Origin: Selaginella moellendorffii
Taxonomy: Eukaryota; Streptophyta; Lycopodiopsida; Selaginellales; Selaginellaceae
NCBI RefSeq assembly: GCF_000143415.4
Contig: NW_003314261.1
Coordinates: forward strand, 3,526,880-3,590,879
DNA: 64,000 bases
Reading direction: 5' to 3'
Part shown: positions 12,801 through 27,199 of the stretch, one piece after another
How the letters are laid out: every line of letters begins with the position of its first letter
Numbering within the stretch: the stretch's first letter is position 1
Translations under genes and position numbers: made by a program
The notes under the pieces: model-generated
Seen by the model: only the letters and a program-made list of their open reading frames with translations
Databases searched by the model: none
What the model was told of the DNA's origin: nothing

Positions 12801-15800
12801 ATATTGCCTTCGGAGCTTGAAAGCACCTGTAAGGAATTTAGTTGGTTATATCCTCAACAGAGTCACTTCTCCCTCACCTCGATAATTCGATCCTCAATGT
12901 CCTTAAGCTGCCTCTGATTTTCTGCTCCTTGCAGCACAAGCTGTGTTTTCTCTTCCTCAAGATCTGGGCGTTCGTTCTTTACAGCCATGCCGAGAACTTG
13001 ATCTGAAAGCCCTTCAGGAGTAATCATGAAGTTGAGCAGCGTCACCTTGACGGACACCTGCAGTTAAAATCCACATCAGTCAAACTTTGATTCAAGCTGT
13101 ACACTGAGCATACCTCTGGCATATAGTGCGGGTTCCGGAGTTTTGTCGTAATGTAAAACCGGAAACTTTCGTTGTACTCAATTGTGTTGTCACCAATGCG
13201 AATTTGAAGCGAACCTCCCATCTTAAAAACGGCTCTGGTGAGAACTGGCTCCAATGTTGGGTCAAGCTCTTCGCCAACATTTTCCAAGAGAAGAGGATAC
13301 CCAAAGTTGATACAATTTTCCAGCTTTCGTACAAAGTCCGCATCTGCAAGCTTTACCACTTGAAGATTTTTTGCCTTCTCCATCGTCTGCAAAAGGACCC
13401 TGAACTTTAGAACAAGTTTATGAAACAAACTCGTACCTTTATCCATTTATTCGCTTGTCCCTGAGGATCAATCAAAAGCGGCCACCGCTTGGCATTATCC
13501 ATAATGATCCCGTTATCTATCGAAAACCCGTCGTTCGGCAGACCATCTATCACCCAGTCTCTGATTGCCACAGGATTGCCCAGGACTGTGGTCAGCTTGA
13601 AGATCGGAGAACAAGGGATGTTCTTCTCCTTGCACATTGTCACCCAGGAATCCAGTAGTCTCTCCCGATAAGCTAGCGTCACAGCTCCAAGGTAAGCAAT
13701 GTATCCAGATGCAACGAGGACATCTCCAGTTAAATCCAGATAGAGTTTTCCCATTTCCTCTGCCACACTGGTCCATCTTGCCTTCTCCCCTCCAAGACCA
13801 CCTATAAGTTTTTCTGCGCGTGAAAGTTTCTGCATGCAAAACAGAACGATGTTAGTGCTCAAATGCCATCAACAGTAAAATGAAGCCTCTCACCTTTTGA
13901 CAGTTTTGAACGTCCGATTCTAGCTGCGCCTTTTTAGCTTCCATGGCGTCAAGCTGTTTCTGAAGCTTTCCCAGCTTCTCTTCTACCTGCCTCAGCATTT
14001 CCTTCTTTGCTGTCAAAGCTATTTGAAGCTCGTTAAACTCATCAGTGGCTGCTTGCAGCTTCGCCCGCTTTGGCGCCACAACCTGTAAGAAAGAAAAGCA
14101 ATGAGCAAAGAAGCTTGTAAATATACTCCTTGACGTACCTTCGCCACTCTATCATAGCTTTCCATTGCTCGCACCCAACAACAAAGTCCATAGGCAGCTT
14201 TAGATGCTTTTTTCACAACTTCTGGATCAAACTCTGCTCTTTGCAAGTATGGCCGTATCTTATCAATTATTGCCTGAGGGATGTTATCTTTATCATACTC
14301 CTTCAATGACGGAAGGAAAGTTGTGTCCGCAAGCATTTGCTGCGCAGGACCCCAATAGTCCTCAATTTTCTTTCCCGGGCTGTTTGGGTCAGGTATTCTC
14401 CTCGACTTAACCTGTTGGACAAAATCTTCTTAGTTCAGTATGTAAAATTACATCGATTCTTACCCCTTTCATCAAACAACAGGCTTCCATGACAATTTTC
14501 ACAGGTGCCGGTGGATTTTTCATGGCCTTGACTTCTGTAATATCTGCTTTTGTAAGAGTATCCAACGCAGAGAGAGCAGCTTCCAGCATTGGCATAGCCT
14601 ACATGCATCAGATTATAAATCCAAGTGCAAGTAGCAATTGCAGAGTACTTACCACAGCAAGCTCTGATTCACAATCTTCTTTGATTGCTTTCGCCTCTGA
14701 AGCCTTGACATTGGCAATGGCTTCCTCGGCCTCCACAATCTTACGTGTTGCCTCGGCCTCCTTCCGATCTCTATCGATGGTGACAAGAAGTGCATCTGTT
14801 TCTTCGGCAGTTTTGATTAAGATGGGCTGAAGAGCTTCAAGCTCCTTCTTCATTACATTTACTTGGCCTTCGGCACCCAGCAGCTTCTCAAGTCCCATCT
14901 GTGTGACAGTAATAGAATGAATGGGCGTTACAGCAGGATAACTTTACGTGCACGAGCACGTAGTCGGAAACATACCACGTATCTGAATTTGATTGTGTTA
15001 ATCTGCAACCTCTTCTCCCCAAGCAGAGACTTGTATGTGTTGAGGAGCTCCAGAAATGAAGTCGGCGTCACGTAAAAATGTCGTTGCTGCTCTTGCCAGA
15101 AGGTATCAGATAAGTCACTAGCATTCTGATGAAATGCCATGCACATGTCTATGACTCCAGGTAATATATAATCCTCATTAAACTCCAGCTGAAACAGCGA
15201 TAGATTAGCACCGAAGAAAATCAAACTTCGAAAGCAAAACTTACGACTGAGAGGAAACGCGTGCCAACGGATTTAAGAGCCTCTGCAGGCCACTCCGTGA
15301 ACCAGTCAATGGTACAACAGTTGACAAGTGATGGAAACATGCGGAGCCTTGTTCGAAATGACGAACCAAATGGACTCATGCAAATAACCATGTGCAGATT
15401 TCTCTTGCATTGCTCCACAAAAAACATGTAAAGTTCCGACTGTGTGCCTTCTACTCCTGCCTTTTTAGCACGGACCCTCACGGAATCCAAGATAGGCAAA
15501 ATCTCATCTTTCGGGTAAAGATTTGGCACCTGAAAGGAAACCAGAAAAGATTGAGGCTGTCAGGAAACTGGTTACAGCTACTATACCTCTCCAGTGTTCA
15601 AAATATTGTTTATATCTTCGAGAAACCTTTCTTCTTTGAGTTGAGTATCACTGAAGACGAAAACAGTGGCATTGTTATCACCTCCAGACTTCTTCAAAAC
15701 CACCTGCAACATTCATATCTTGTACCAAGAAAGAAAGAGAAAAGAGACAAACCTTCAGGTCTTCTCTCCATTCCATAAAACCATAAAGCTTGCTAATTTG

Positions 15801-18800
15801 TATCTGGAACAGCATATAACTCGCCATGGAAGTGGCCAGTTTGGTGAGAGATTGGCGGCCTACTCCTCCCACTCCTACTAGCAAAGCATTTCCATAAGGT
15901 TGTCGAAGAATTCGACTGATACGCAAAACGTGCTGTGCAGCATACGCAAAAAGAACCAAGACGAGAGGATTTCTCGTTTGAGAGTTGAACTCAGCGAGTT
16001 GCTCCTCCATAAACGTGAGCAGCTTTTTCGCATCATATATTTCTTCATACCTGCGAAACAGTTGCTTAAGCAAAATGCGAAATGCCAGCAAAGATTGCGA
16101 TACATACCTCTTTGGAAAGTTAGTCGTATCTATAACATCGCCAAACATTACGTTTCGGATGGAATTGGCATAATCATAGTTGCCAAAAACGTAGTCACAT
16201 TTAAGCTGCAAACGAGACTCAATCCTGTTTTGCACATACTTGACAAACCAATCGCGGTCCTCGTCACAGATAAGCCTGTCATAGAATACCCGCAGGCATT
16301 CATGAACCCAAAGGCGAACGAGATTCTTTTTCTCTTCCAGAGCAACTCCTATCATTGAAATCCCCTGGAAAACCTTGCACAGATCTCGCATATTATATGT
16401 ATAGTGAGACTTGGGTGGCGTAGGCAGTAGCTCCTTTTGGATAGATCGATAAATGTCGATCGTTGCAAGAACAAGAAGGTTTAAAATGCCGCTTATCTGT
16501 ATGCAGGATGAAGCACAAATCAGTGGCTGCTGGAAAGTAAAAAAGAGGCGACTTACATCAGTCGATAACCGTGACTTCCTTGCCCACCATGCCATGATTG
16601 TGTTAAAGACCGTTGCTAATGTAGCATCGTCGAAGTCAAGGATAGTAAGAACAACATAATGCCTGAGATATCTAGGCGTAACAGGATTACGACCACCTCC
16701 AGGCGGACCCATGGCTGACACAAACTGAATGTCAATCAGCTGGCGGAATGTAAGCTCCGCTCTATCATACCTGTTTCAATGTAATGAGCAAAACGTAAGA
16801 ACAATGAAAAAGATGCAAAAGACAGTTACCATCCACCATGATCCATCCATTGCCGTAATATTTCAATAGGTGGCTGAGCACCATAAACTTCGAGCGCAGG
16901 CATATTTAGATCATCAACAAAAATGACGCATCTCGTTCCATAGGGGGGCCCGTAAATACCTCTCCTCCTTTTGTCCAGTTTTCCATCTATGATATCCTGG
17001 AACAAATTGTAAGCGTAAATATCGTAGAAAAACACGAAACAAAGCACGCACCTGAGTCTGGTTTGCATTTGTTTGCGCGGAGAAAGTCATCATGATATTC
17101 CGATAAACCGCTTTATCAAGTCCGGCAGTAAGCTCGTTCTTGATGTATACGGTCTTACCTGTGAGAACACCAAGAAAAAGAAACTTCAGAAGTTGAAAAA
17201 AATCATGAACGTTGGCAAACCTGTTCCTGTAGGACCCGAAATAAGAACATGCTTCTGATGAGTGACAAGGACTTGCAGCAGATACGAATATCTCCCAGTG
17301 TCAATTGTTTGAACAATGATGTCGTTAAACTCCGCGTCCACAGATGGTGCTCTTGTGTCAATGATGTCCATCCACTGTTTCCAGCAGTTTTCGATCTTCC
17401 AGAATACAAAGTTGTAGCACGGGCCAGTAACCGGAAGAGGCAACGCGACTGCAAAGGACGGTTTCATAATCTCCAGCCCTGCAGCGAGCTGATAGCCAAG
17501 GTCGTCTTCTTTCGCAAGGAGCTTCCGAAAGAACACGTCGAATTTCGCCCGTCCTTCAACGTCAACAGTTGCACCGACTGTCCAAATAAGACTTGTTATG
17601 AAGAGGCACTGCAACCAGTTGACCATGTCGTCGCCGCGAGGCAGTGGAAGAATATGAACCGCAATTGTCGATGCTCTTGGAGCGTTTGGCACCTGCTTGA
17701 ACTCGTCGAGGAAGCTTTCGTACATGTTCATCAGGCTCGCTGCAAGGTTGATTGGAGATGCCGCAACTATTTCTTTGCAGTGCTTCTTGACAAACTGCAG
17801 GCACGGCTCCACCAGCCAATCCAGCATGGCTTCGACGATCTTTATCCCCTCCACGATGCCGGGAAAGTTATCGGTCATTTTCTTCACCCATGATACTTTC
17901 AGAGGCACCCATCCGATCTGGCTTGGTTCAGTATACACCATTCCACAGCGACTAACCGTTGCCGGAGATGCGACTGCAAGGTCTTGCACTTCGAAAATAA
18001 GGTTCATAGAGTTCGTCATTTGAATGATCTCGCCGCTCATAAGGCACAGTTTCTTATTGTCGTCGAGAACCGTGTTCATGTTTTCAATCCAGACCTGCAA
18101 CTTTTTATCAGAAAAAAACAGATGTGCCAGCATACAGTTTCATACCGCGTCAACTGGACCATCAAACAGAATCCACTTGCGATCTGGTGTCGTATCAACT
18201 GCAGCATTGCGAAAGTTCTTTGCGAGAATGCCATCGGTCCACTCGTGAGATACGGGATCAAATTGTCCATAAAGCTGACCAATGTATATAGATTTTGGAT
18301 TGAGGCAGTAGCACTTGGTCACGTTCTCCATGATGCCGCCATTGCAAAGTTCGGTAAGAGCTGCAGCAAGCACTCGATAGCACTCGGTTTTGGCGCCATA
18401 GGAGTATCCGACAATCATGAGCCCATGCCTCACAAGAATCATCTCATACAGTTGAAAAATCTGCGAAACTGAAGAAGTAAAAAAGGTCTCACTGATTACA
18501 ATGAACAACGTACCTTTTCAAAGAAAACAGGGGTCGGCTGAAGATTGCGCTTCTTACACGCATTATGAAGAGCAATCTCCATCAACTTGTAGTCTGGAGA
18601 TGGAAGAACGACTCCAGGAAACAAATCCATGAGAATACCTTCAAATAGAGGAATATCATGCGCAAGAAACTTTGGCAAGTTCACATCTTTTAATGATTTC
18701 AGCATCAAGACCCCTTCGTTCTCATCAGGAAACTTCTGTTTCACATTTCCTGCGGCCCTTAACACGGAAATGACGGCTCTCATACCATAATCGTAGTGAT

Positions 18801-21800
18801 TTTGGCTAGAGAGCTGTTCACTGCAAACAACGTTAATTTAGTTTCAAAGAAAAGTTTGTGCGAGAAAGTAATTGTCTGTACCTACATAGCCGATATGTAG
18901 CAACTAGCTTTCTAGCAAGCTCACGAGCTTGTAGATATCCAAAGGAGTACAGTGTTATCTCCGAGATCAACGCATAATCGGGAACCATCATAGCCACAGT
19001 TCGAAAAAGTGCTTTTAAATTGTCAGGGAGCTCAGAACGCCCAGCGTAACCCGGATTCATGGTGATAAACACAGCGCATGTTGTTTTCAGCGTAAGCTTC
19101 ACACCTTCAAATTCAAACTGCTTTAGACCGGCTGCTTTTGCTCTTTGAATTGTCATAATCTGTTGAGCTATCACGCTGAGCACCTGAACGACACCAAATT
19201 CACTGTAAGTGTAAGTATGCCACGAAAGTTACCTCCAGGTCAATTCGATTGAACTCATCAAAGCAAGCCCAAGCACCGGAGCTAGCTAAACCCTTAAAAA
19301 ACTTTCCCATGGCTAAGTAATCAAGACCATCTGAGCAGTTGAACACAACGCATTGCATTGCAATGGCTTTTGCCAAATCCTTGGTAGTTTCCGTCTTGCC
19401 AGTACCTGCTTATAGTGTTAAGGACAACAATGACAATTCAGTAAAACAAAAAATGCACCTGCCGGTCCCTCAGGAGCACCTCCCAGATTCAAATGCAAGG
19501 CTCCCATAAGTGTTCGATAACACCGATCAGTTAGCGGGGTTATAACCAAGCGACTGCTGTTTCCTAGATATTCATACGCATAAGGTAGCGAGGCATTAAT
19601 CATACGGACAATGACCAGACCATCTTCGTACGTGTACCTGTAAGAAAGACACAGTTGATACTTAGATTTTATCCAAAGAAGAGTGCACCTCAGTTGACTT
19701 GTCCACTCAAAATCAGTTTCCTCGGAAAGGTTGGCGTCAGCAAGATTTTTAACCACATCCCGAGCGTGGACATCAATGACAATAAGAGCTCCGATCGTTT
19801 TCCTTTCTAAGCTGGTTAGCTTACCACGAACCTGTAAGAGACATATGAGCCGTGCTTTATCTGAAAATAGAAGAACCTTATTGACAATAGCTTCGAGTTG
19901 TTGAGTGCACTTCTGCTCATAAGTTTGGAGTGTTCCTTTCCTAATGCTTTCTGCAACTTCAGACGTCCAATAGAGGGATGAAATGCACAAAACGACCTGT
20001 CCAGGCCACACAAGAACCCAATTTAATCTGTCTGACACGGGATATGCCTCATATGATCTTCTTGTGACATCTTGTAAACTCTCTCTCATCGCCATTTCCA
20101 CCTGTTATTTGAAACACTTAGGGAAACCAACAAAACCATAGCCTACCTGTGTCAACCATTTTTCCACCGCACCAGCAGCATCTTTCGGATTAAATTTGGT
20201 AACAAAGCCGACCTTCTCTCCCTCTTCACTGATCATCGCCGTAATTTCAAGGTTCTTTTGAAACTCCAAACGACTTATGCCTTCAAAAATTTTGCGACAG
20301 AAAGGTTGGACTCTTAAAGGGTCTTTTGTCTCGGCCAATATCTCCAAGAGCTCATCATTTGATAGGAAGTAGAACCTACATTCTTTAACAATTAGTGAGT
20401 GAACCATATACGCTTTTCTATCGTACCTGGGGAAGGCTAACCGTTTCGTTTCCAAATACTCATTCAGACCTTTCTGAACCATGTCCAGCTGCTTGTTACC
20501 CTCCTTGAGGCCCTTCAAGATTTCCTCGTCCGTTCCAACAACCAAAGCCTCTGGATTTTTCATCAGCTTGTCCATAATTCTCCTCCAAGACGCATCGGTA
20601 GCCTTAAATCTTCGTCCCTCAACGGGCATTTGCTGCATGATGTCCTCCGACGTGAAGATTGGCTCGAGATAGAGCCACTGCTGCTGGCAAGCCAGCCACT
20701 CATCTAGCGTCTGCAAGCTTCACTAAAACATCGATAACTTAGAAGATTAGACAATGAGAACAGGAACTAAAATTCGCACCTCTTGCACCAGGTTGAGTTT
20801 GGCCAGCCAAAGTTTGACACGATCTTCGAACGGGCCTACATACGGGGACGCCTGCATGGATTGCGTTTTCGCAATATGATCTTCCAGTTGCATTTGAAGA
20901 TCGTCCAGTCCACGCAAAATGCAGGTGCCCGTGTTATGCCACATAACGTAATCAAACTTCATTCCAACCCAATCATTTTGCATTTTGTCGATGGTAACTT
21001 CAACCGAGTACTCCTTGCTTGCGAACTCACTTATCTGTGAGACAATTCCTTGTTATGAGAGTGCTGGTATCGTATGAAGAAGATACTTACATCCTCTATC
21101 ACTGCCATGTACTTCGGAAGTCCCAATTCCAATGCGACAGATACCGTGAAAGTTGGCCCGGGCTTTACTTCAAATCCGAGTTGGTCGCTTAGCTTTTTCC
21201 AATGACGATCTCGCATGCCAGGATTTCGAAGGGCAGTGACCATGGGAATGTTCACCTATAAAACATGACAGTCAGTACAAGTATCTGTCTCAAGCCACAG
21301 ACTCTTACCATAAAGCTTTCAATCTTTTTCTTCAACTGCTCTGCAACGATTTTCACATCCCCTGTGACTTGCTTCACGCTTTTCGCGCAAGCACGGAACC
21401 ACTTATCGACATTTTGCTGCATCTCTTCGGAGTTGATAGAACCAAATGGACCATCCATCCACTGTGGCAAAACTCGAAGGAAGTCCGCGGCAGTATGCCA
21501 GACAACGCCGCACATTTCAAATTGCTTTTCCAGCTGCTCGATTTGCGGGTATTCGGTAACCGTTAGGCCGAAGACCTGTTCCCGACTGTTGTACAGCTCA
21601 GAAAGTTCTCCGTACTTTTTAATCTTGTCCTCAATCTCTTGAACGACAAGTATCCGTTCCTCAAACGAATCGATATCGCCGTACTTCGTAAACCCCTGCA
21701 CTTCCTCTCCCAGTTTCTTAAGATCCGCCTTCAGTTTCAGCTGATCCATTGCTAGTTGCGCGGTGAATTTCATCTGTAATAAAGGAGCACATTTGTCATG

Positions 21801-24629
21801 TTTAAATTGTCGAATACACGTTAACCTTCGACTGTGTTATTTTGCCATCGCAGTCCTCAATCGCAAGCCCGATTCTCTGAGGCCAAGCCTGTGTTGTCCA
21901 AAAGTGGTCCATGTTTTCTTCGGAAACTGTGAATTGTTTCCGGTCGAACATTGCCCAAACCTGAAACTTAACGTTTGTATAACAAATTTGCTAAAAAAGA
22001 ACACAAACCTGAGCGGACTTGGCAACTTCTTCTTCCAGTTGTATGACCTCTTTTTTACTTGAAATAACGTACTTTCTGATGCCATCAAGCTCCTCTGGAT
22101 TCGGAATGTCACTGTTGTTACATGTTTTAGCAGCAGGAAGCAGCAGTCTAAAACAAATTACTTACATCCCAAGCCGTTGATCGATGTCATTATACTTCTG
22201 ACAAAGAACGGTGTTTTTGGCAATTGTGGTTTCAAGAATTTGACAGCTGATTTTGTTCGCTATAGCAGTAGCTTTCTTGTAGAGGAAATCACGTATGGTT
22301 GTGCAATCGATATGAAACATTGGCACTACAACTTCCCTCTCAGATCTCCAAAATGCAGCCTCTGCGACCTGTGAGCAAATCGATCAGCTGCAACGCCTAA
22401 ACTATCATCAAACATACCTCCAAATAAGTCGTGATTGTCTGCTCGTAGTCCTCGAGAGAATGCTTAGCCGCAATATACAACTCCGCAAAAGTCTCAATAT
22501 TCAAATGCGCAAGGTCGTTGTATTCTTGATAATCTTCCTGCAGCTTGCGTGCTGGTTGAAAGTTGTACTCTAGAATTTCCTGCAGATCACAGGGTGTAAG
22601 TATTACGTGAGCAAGAGAATGATAAGAACGAGGAACCTTTATCTTTTTCCGGGATGCGACAAGCCGTATCTCGTCCGGTGGTAGTGTATATATCTCATTG
22701 GAAACGAGAAGATTTGTGACAGTAGTTAACCTTGACTGCAAATCTTCTATCCCTTTGATGGACTGAATAGCGTGGTCATAGATGCCGAGTACCGTGCTTT
22801 CGACTGTTTCTAGAGAAGGCACAAAAACAAACTCATTATCAGCCACCGTCAGCTGGATGGTGAACAACGGCTGCCTGTGTATCCCCTGATGCTCAGGCAC
22901 CTTTTCTTCTGACGGCAAATACTGCTCCCACAGTTTACGGTAACCAGACGTAGATAGCAAAATCACCATCTCCAATTGTTCTCTCATTGTCAGCGACAGT
23001 CGCATCATGTAGTTCATAAGCCTTTCCATCGATCGTTGTGGATATTGAGCGGTTGGGGACACCAACTCGTCAATAATGCCAACGACTTTCGGCACCCACC
23101 TGCACAACAAAATTAGTCTTTTAAACTTGATAGAATGTCGTACGTACTCGTTTCTGAAGTACTCGACAGTTTCCCTGATATACTCTTCTTGGGTTTCACG
23201 AAAATTTTCTAGTAACCATGGTCTCTGATCCCTGTAAAGTTGTGGATCGACTAGAGAAACCTCTGAGATGTCCATCTCCTTGTAATACAGCTGCAAACCA
23301 AGCAGAAAAGCCTCTTCAGCAACACAGAGTGTTCTAGATATGCTTTCCCGTACGAAGAAAAACGGTGTATCAAATACCAAAGGAACACAACCCTGTCTGC
23401 AGCATCCCGACTTAAACAAACATGAGAGAACAAAAACGAGAACTACCTTGGACAAGATGTCTCCTGCTTTAGTTTGGAAAATATTTGAAGAGCGGCAAAT
23501 CGGGGTCGCTCGTCTTCGTTAAGAAGCTGATAATGGTTGAGAATCGAGCTGTTTACACTGAGACGATAGTCACGTTTCATGTCCTCGAAATAGTCAGCAA
23601 CAGTGGCGGTAAACTTTCTAGAAAGCTCCACTCCAGACATGTTTAAAACGCGATTCAAAAGCTGATCGTCAATCACTTCAGGATTTCTGAATGGAAGGTC
23701 CTCAACATACGCGGAATAGCGCTGAACTAGAATTTATTGATTAGGATTATAGAAGAACGACGAGGAGCACATAAAAGATTACCATTTGAGTTTCAACCCT
23801 CGTTCGAAGGTCTTTGGCAGCAAACACTCTGGCGACAAATGCGCGCTCTCTTTCCCTGTCCAATATGAAACTTAGCCTGCATAGACCCCGGTTATCAGTA
23901 TGATCCATAAGCATGAGCAGCTACTACCTCTTTATGACCTTTCTCTTCTCGTTAAACGTAAACTCAACCAAGTAAGTGTCGTTCTTTCTGTCGTACTCGA
24001 GCACGTAACAGGGTACCCATTCACAAAGGCCAGTAGAGGCATAAAACCTTGCTCTTGCCTTGGCTCCTTTCTCACCACGTTCTTGGGCCTGTGCGTTAGA
24101 AGTTAACACACAAATCTAAGAAAGCAACCAGTTATAAGAAAAGTTTTACCTCTTGAATGTCCGTGGAAGGATGCTTGAGATCGATCTCGGGATTGTCGAA
24201 CAAGTCGATCGACAGCGAAATAGCTGGAGGGCCTTTCCCAGCTTCAGGTGGTCGGGGCCGAGAGAACCCCTCAAAGTTCCTCATCTCCTTCTCGGCCAAA
24301 ACTTTGGCATTCTCGTCCTCCTCAATATCCTTCAAGGTGAAACGCTCGCCGCGCCTACGCTTCAAGTCCTGGAACAGCAAAATCTCCTCCGCCCTGGGAG
24401 GATAGCCCCCAATATCCTCCCCCTGGAAACTACACACCTCGGCATCCTGAGCGAAGGTATCAAAATCTCTCTTTTTCGACGGATATGAGCTGATCTCCGC
24501 CGGGGCCGGCTCTGGCTCTGGCTTGTACTTGGCTGTGAACGCCGGAGGAAACCAGATCTTCACGCGAGGGACGATATTCGGCTGATAGGGAGGAACCACG
24601 CCGAATCCCGCCCCAGACGCAGGCTTTGG
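9835..24629 (-). CDS. Axonemal inner-arm dynein heavy chain
   Basis: One gene of about 15 kb with dozens of introns of roughly 45-70 nt. It encodes the motor of a ciliary inner dynein arm, which in this plant would act in sperm flagella. Landmarks on the minus strand: start [12 protein letters not shown] at 24629 (the first ATG in frame; upstream codons open with TTG only); long tail to about 20.0 kb; AAA1 with Walker [13 protein letters not shown] at 19385-19458 and Walker [11 protein letters not shown] near 19.25 kb; AAA2 near 18.4 kb (GYSYGAKTE); AAA3 GPTGTGKT near 17.2 kb; AAA4 GVGGVGRQS near 15.87 kb; stalk coiled coils at 14.6-14.9 and 13.85-14.1 kb flanking the microtubule-binding tip ([19 protein letters not shown]); AAA5 near 13.5 kb; AAA6 11.5-12.0 kb; C-terminal domain ending [15 protein letters not shown]. 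The motor resembles DNAH3/7/12 most; the exact class needs a tree. Confidence 0.93.
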
Positions 24630-24910
24630 CTTCCGCTGCATTCTCCAAGAACAAGTACCTGATCGCGATGACGATCGCAATGCCGGTGGCAAACGATCGG
24701 AATCCTCTTCATCCAAGCACCGGATCGCGATGGCTCCGCCCTCGCCCTAGACGATGGCGCGAGAGATGGAATGGGCTCGCCCTAAGGCCAAAAACCCCCA
24801 AATCCTAACCCTTGTTGCCCGTAACTGCATTCAGCTGAATTTTGTGAGCCGTCCACGCGGACGGTATCCACCGTCTACCCGCCAAAAATTTGAATGCTAG
24901 GGCTCTAGCT
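24630..24910. promoter_or_regulatory. Divergent promoter, dynein and CAP-H2
   Basis: Only about 280 bp separate the dynein start (minus) from the CAP-H2 start (plus), so both promoters must lie here. The stretch also contains the 5' leader of the dynein gene. No certain TATA box. Confidence 0.5.
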
Positions 24911-27185
24911 ATGGCGTCGGGCGAGGGCGAGCCCCGCTACGCGCATCTCCTCCAGCCGTGCAGGGATTTGGGAGAGAACTGGTCTGTGGATGTCGCCCAG
25001 GAGCTGGAGGAGTATCTCTCCCAGCTCCATCTCACACCGCCGTTTCAAGATGGGCAGAGCTGCTTGAATTTCGCAGAAGGTATGTGTCGATCTAGTGAGA
25101 TAGGAAAATCCCTGAGCCAAGTTTTTTTCCAACTCCAGCGGCGCTGCTCATCCAGGGATCGACTCAGGTGTATAGCAAGAAGGTCGAGTACCTGTACGCG
25201 CTTGTTCTCCAGGCCTTGAGCTTCATCAGCCAAAAGAAGTGCGCTTTGCCCGAGAATGGGAGTGCCAAGGAGGCCGAGGTTGTCGAGGAAGAGAAAGAGG
25301 AAGAGTTTCTTAACTTGGATGATGTGCCTGGTATGTACTTCGCGTTATGCTCTTATGTGGTTCGTGACTACTTCTTACAGAGGAAACAAACATCGATCTC
25401 AACGATGGCGAGAGTATCGGCATCACGCCTTCTCTAAACAGGCCTCCTACAAGTCTTCTCGTTGTCGAAGGGGATGCTTTCGAGACGATGAAAAACGGTG
25501 GTGAATTGTCAACTTACCAGGTCAGTGGTTTTTTCTACTTCTGGATTCTCATTGTTTTGGTTTTCCTTTCCAGATTGCAACGAGCTTTCTTTATAGAGAT
25601 TTCCTGCTTCTAGACCCCTGCGATGCCGAGGCCGTTGATAACTACTTATATGTTCCTAGAGCTGAGAGAGCGACTCCTCGTCCTCCAAGCTCATCACGAT
25701 CGAGAAGCCACAGAGCATCAAGTCCGGGTCGTAGAGCCAGCTCTGGCAAAAAAACTCGGCCATCTTATGCGGGAGATGATTTTTGTGAAGGTCCAGAAGA
25801 CGACTTTGAGCCGTGTTCTGCGAGAAACATTAACTTCGATGCACCCCTTGAAGGTGCTAACAACATCCCACACGCGGACGAGCAACAACAGCAAGATGAT
25901 GAGGACGATCCCTGGGCACGGCTCAATCCTCACGAACCGGGAACGCTTCTAGTAAAGCCGTATAAGAGAGGTAAAAGCTATCTTCATTGATCCTTTGTTA
26001 ACTGAGATTTTCCGCAGGTCTTCTGTCTAGGAAAAAGCCTACTAAAGCCCCCGTGGTTGATGTGGAGTTTCCAATGGCTACGAGAAACGGGACTACATTT
26101 TGCGAGTTCTTGGAGGCGCTACAGGATAAGGAAGCTGCTGACCGACTTAAAAGGACGACAAAGACCAACTCTCGAACCGCCGAGAAGGTAATGCCGCTTT
26201 TGGCATTTATATTTTACTTTTAGTTCCCGTTGCCAGGCGAAGCCGGACTTTCAAACAGCTGCAGAACCTCCGGAATCTGATGATGAACCTGACAACGTTG
26301 ACAACTTCGAACCATGGGATAACACTGTTCCAGAAGCTGGCGGAGAAACAGAACCTTTGAATGCTCCAGAGCCGTCTGAGCAGCAGGGGGAAACATCTTT
26401 TGAAAAGCTGTGTCATGCGACAAGGGTAGAAAGTTTTCACCTCCTCGACATCTACTCACCTGGCTGCTCATATATAGGATTCTGTGATGCAAACATTGGT
26501 AGAAGCTGAGCTCCGAGCTGAACTAGCTTCTCGCGTTTCGAACTGGAAGGTGAAGGTAGAAGCGTCATTGGCTGAGCAGGTATGTCCACGCTTCACACTT
26601 CAAACGTTTTGCTGATATTTCTCGTAGGATGCACGTCCTGCATTTGATATACATGTTTATGGGGAGCGTATCATTGAGAGGTGCTTACACGAAGCACCGG
26701 AGCAATCTGATGGGGTCAGCTCCTTTACTCAGATAGTGAAGGGGCAAGACAGCCACGACGTAGCAAGATCTTTCGCTGCTTTACTGCAACTGGTATTTGG
26801 TGATCTACAAACCTGCTGTTTTGTTAACTTCCAAATGCAGGTAAACAATGGAAATGTGCTAATTGAACGGGATGCACCAAGCTGTACAACGGGGTGCTTC
26901 ACGGCGGAGACTCCCTTCAAAGTGAAACTTCTGAGCTCTCAGAAAGTACACGAGGATATGTTACACTACCAAGCGCCATCTCACGCTGCCAGAACAAAGG
27001 AGGCCCACACGCCGCCAAGAGTTAAGAGGCAGGCAACGCGTTTGGATGTTTTGAGCCCTCCTGTCCAGTCCCAGCCCGGTGAGGCATTTACAGGTGTTGA
27101 AAACGCGACTCCGAAGCTTACACCCGTCAGCAAAAGAAGGTGCAAGCGCCGGCCACTCCAGGCGATCAAGAATGCGAACAGGTAA
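24911..27185 (+). CDS. CAP-H2: Condensin II subunit H2 (kleisin)
   Basis: Kleisin subunit of condensin II, which bridges the SMC2/SMC4 heads and compacts chromosomes in the nucleus. Exons 24911-25079, 25139-25330, 25381-25520, 25574-25970, 26018-26187, 26237-26425, 26478-26579, 26628-26792 and 26841-27185 join in phase to 622 residues. The N-terminal domain is diagnostic: [16 protein letters not shown], then [20 protein letters not shown] and [14 protein letters not shown]. The middle is acidic and poorly conserved, with a Ser/Arg stretch near residue 200 ([15 protein letters not shown]). The C-terminal winged-helix part starts [14 protein letters not shown]. The last exon ends in a basic tail. 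The stop lies 14 bp from the stop of the PPR gene on the other strand. Confidence 0.9.
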
Positions 27186-27199
27186 CGCTCTGCAAAATT

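Noticed and set aside
24629-24716. Dynein start further upstream at 24716
   Set aside because: The frame is open there but begins with TTG; the first ATG in frame is at 24629. The same reasoning moved the PPR start from 29416 to 29401.
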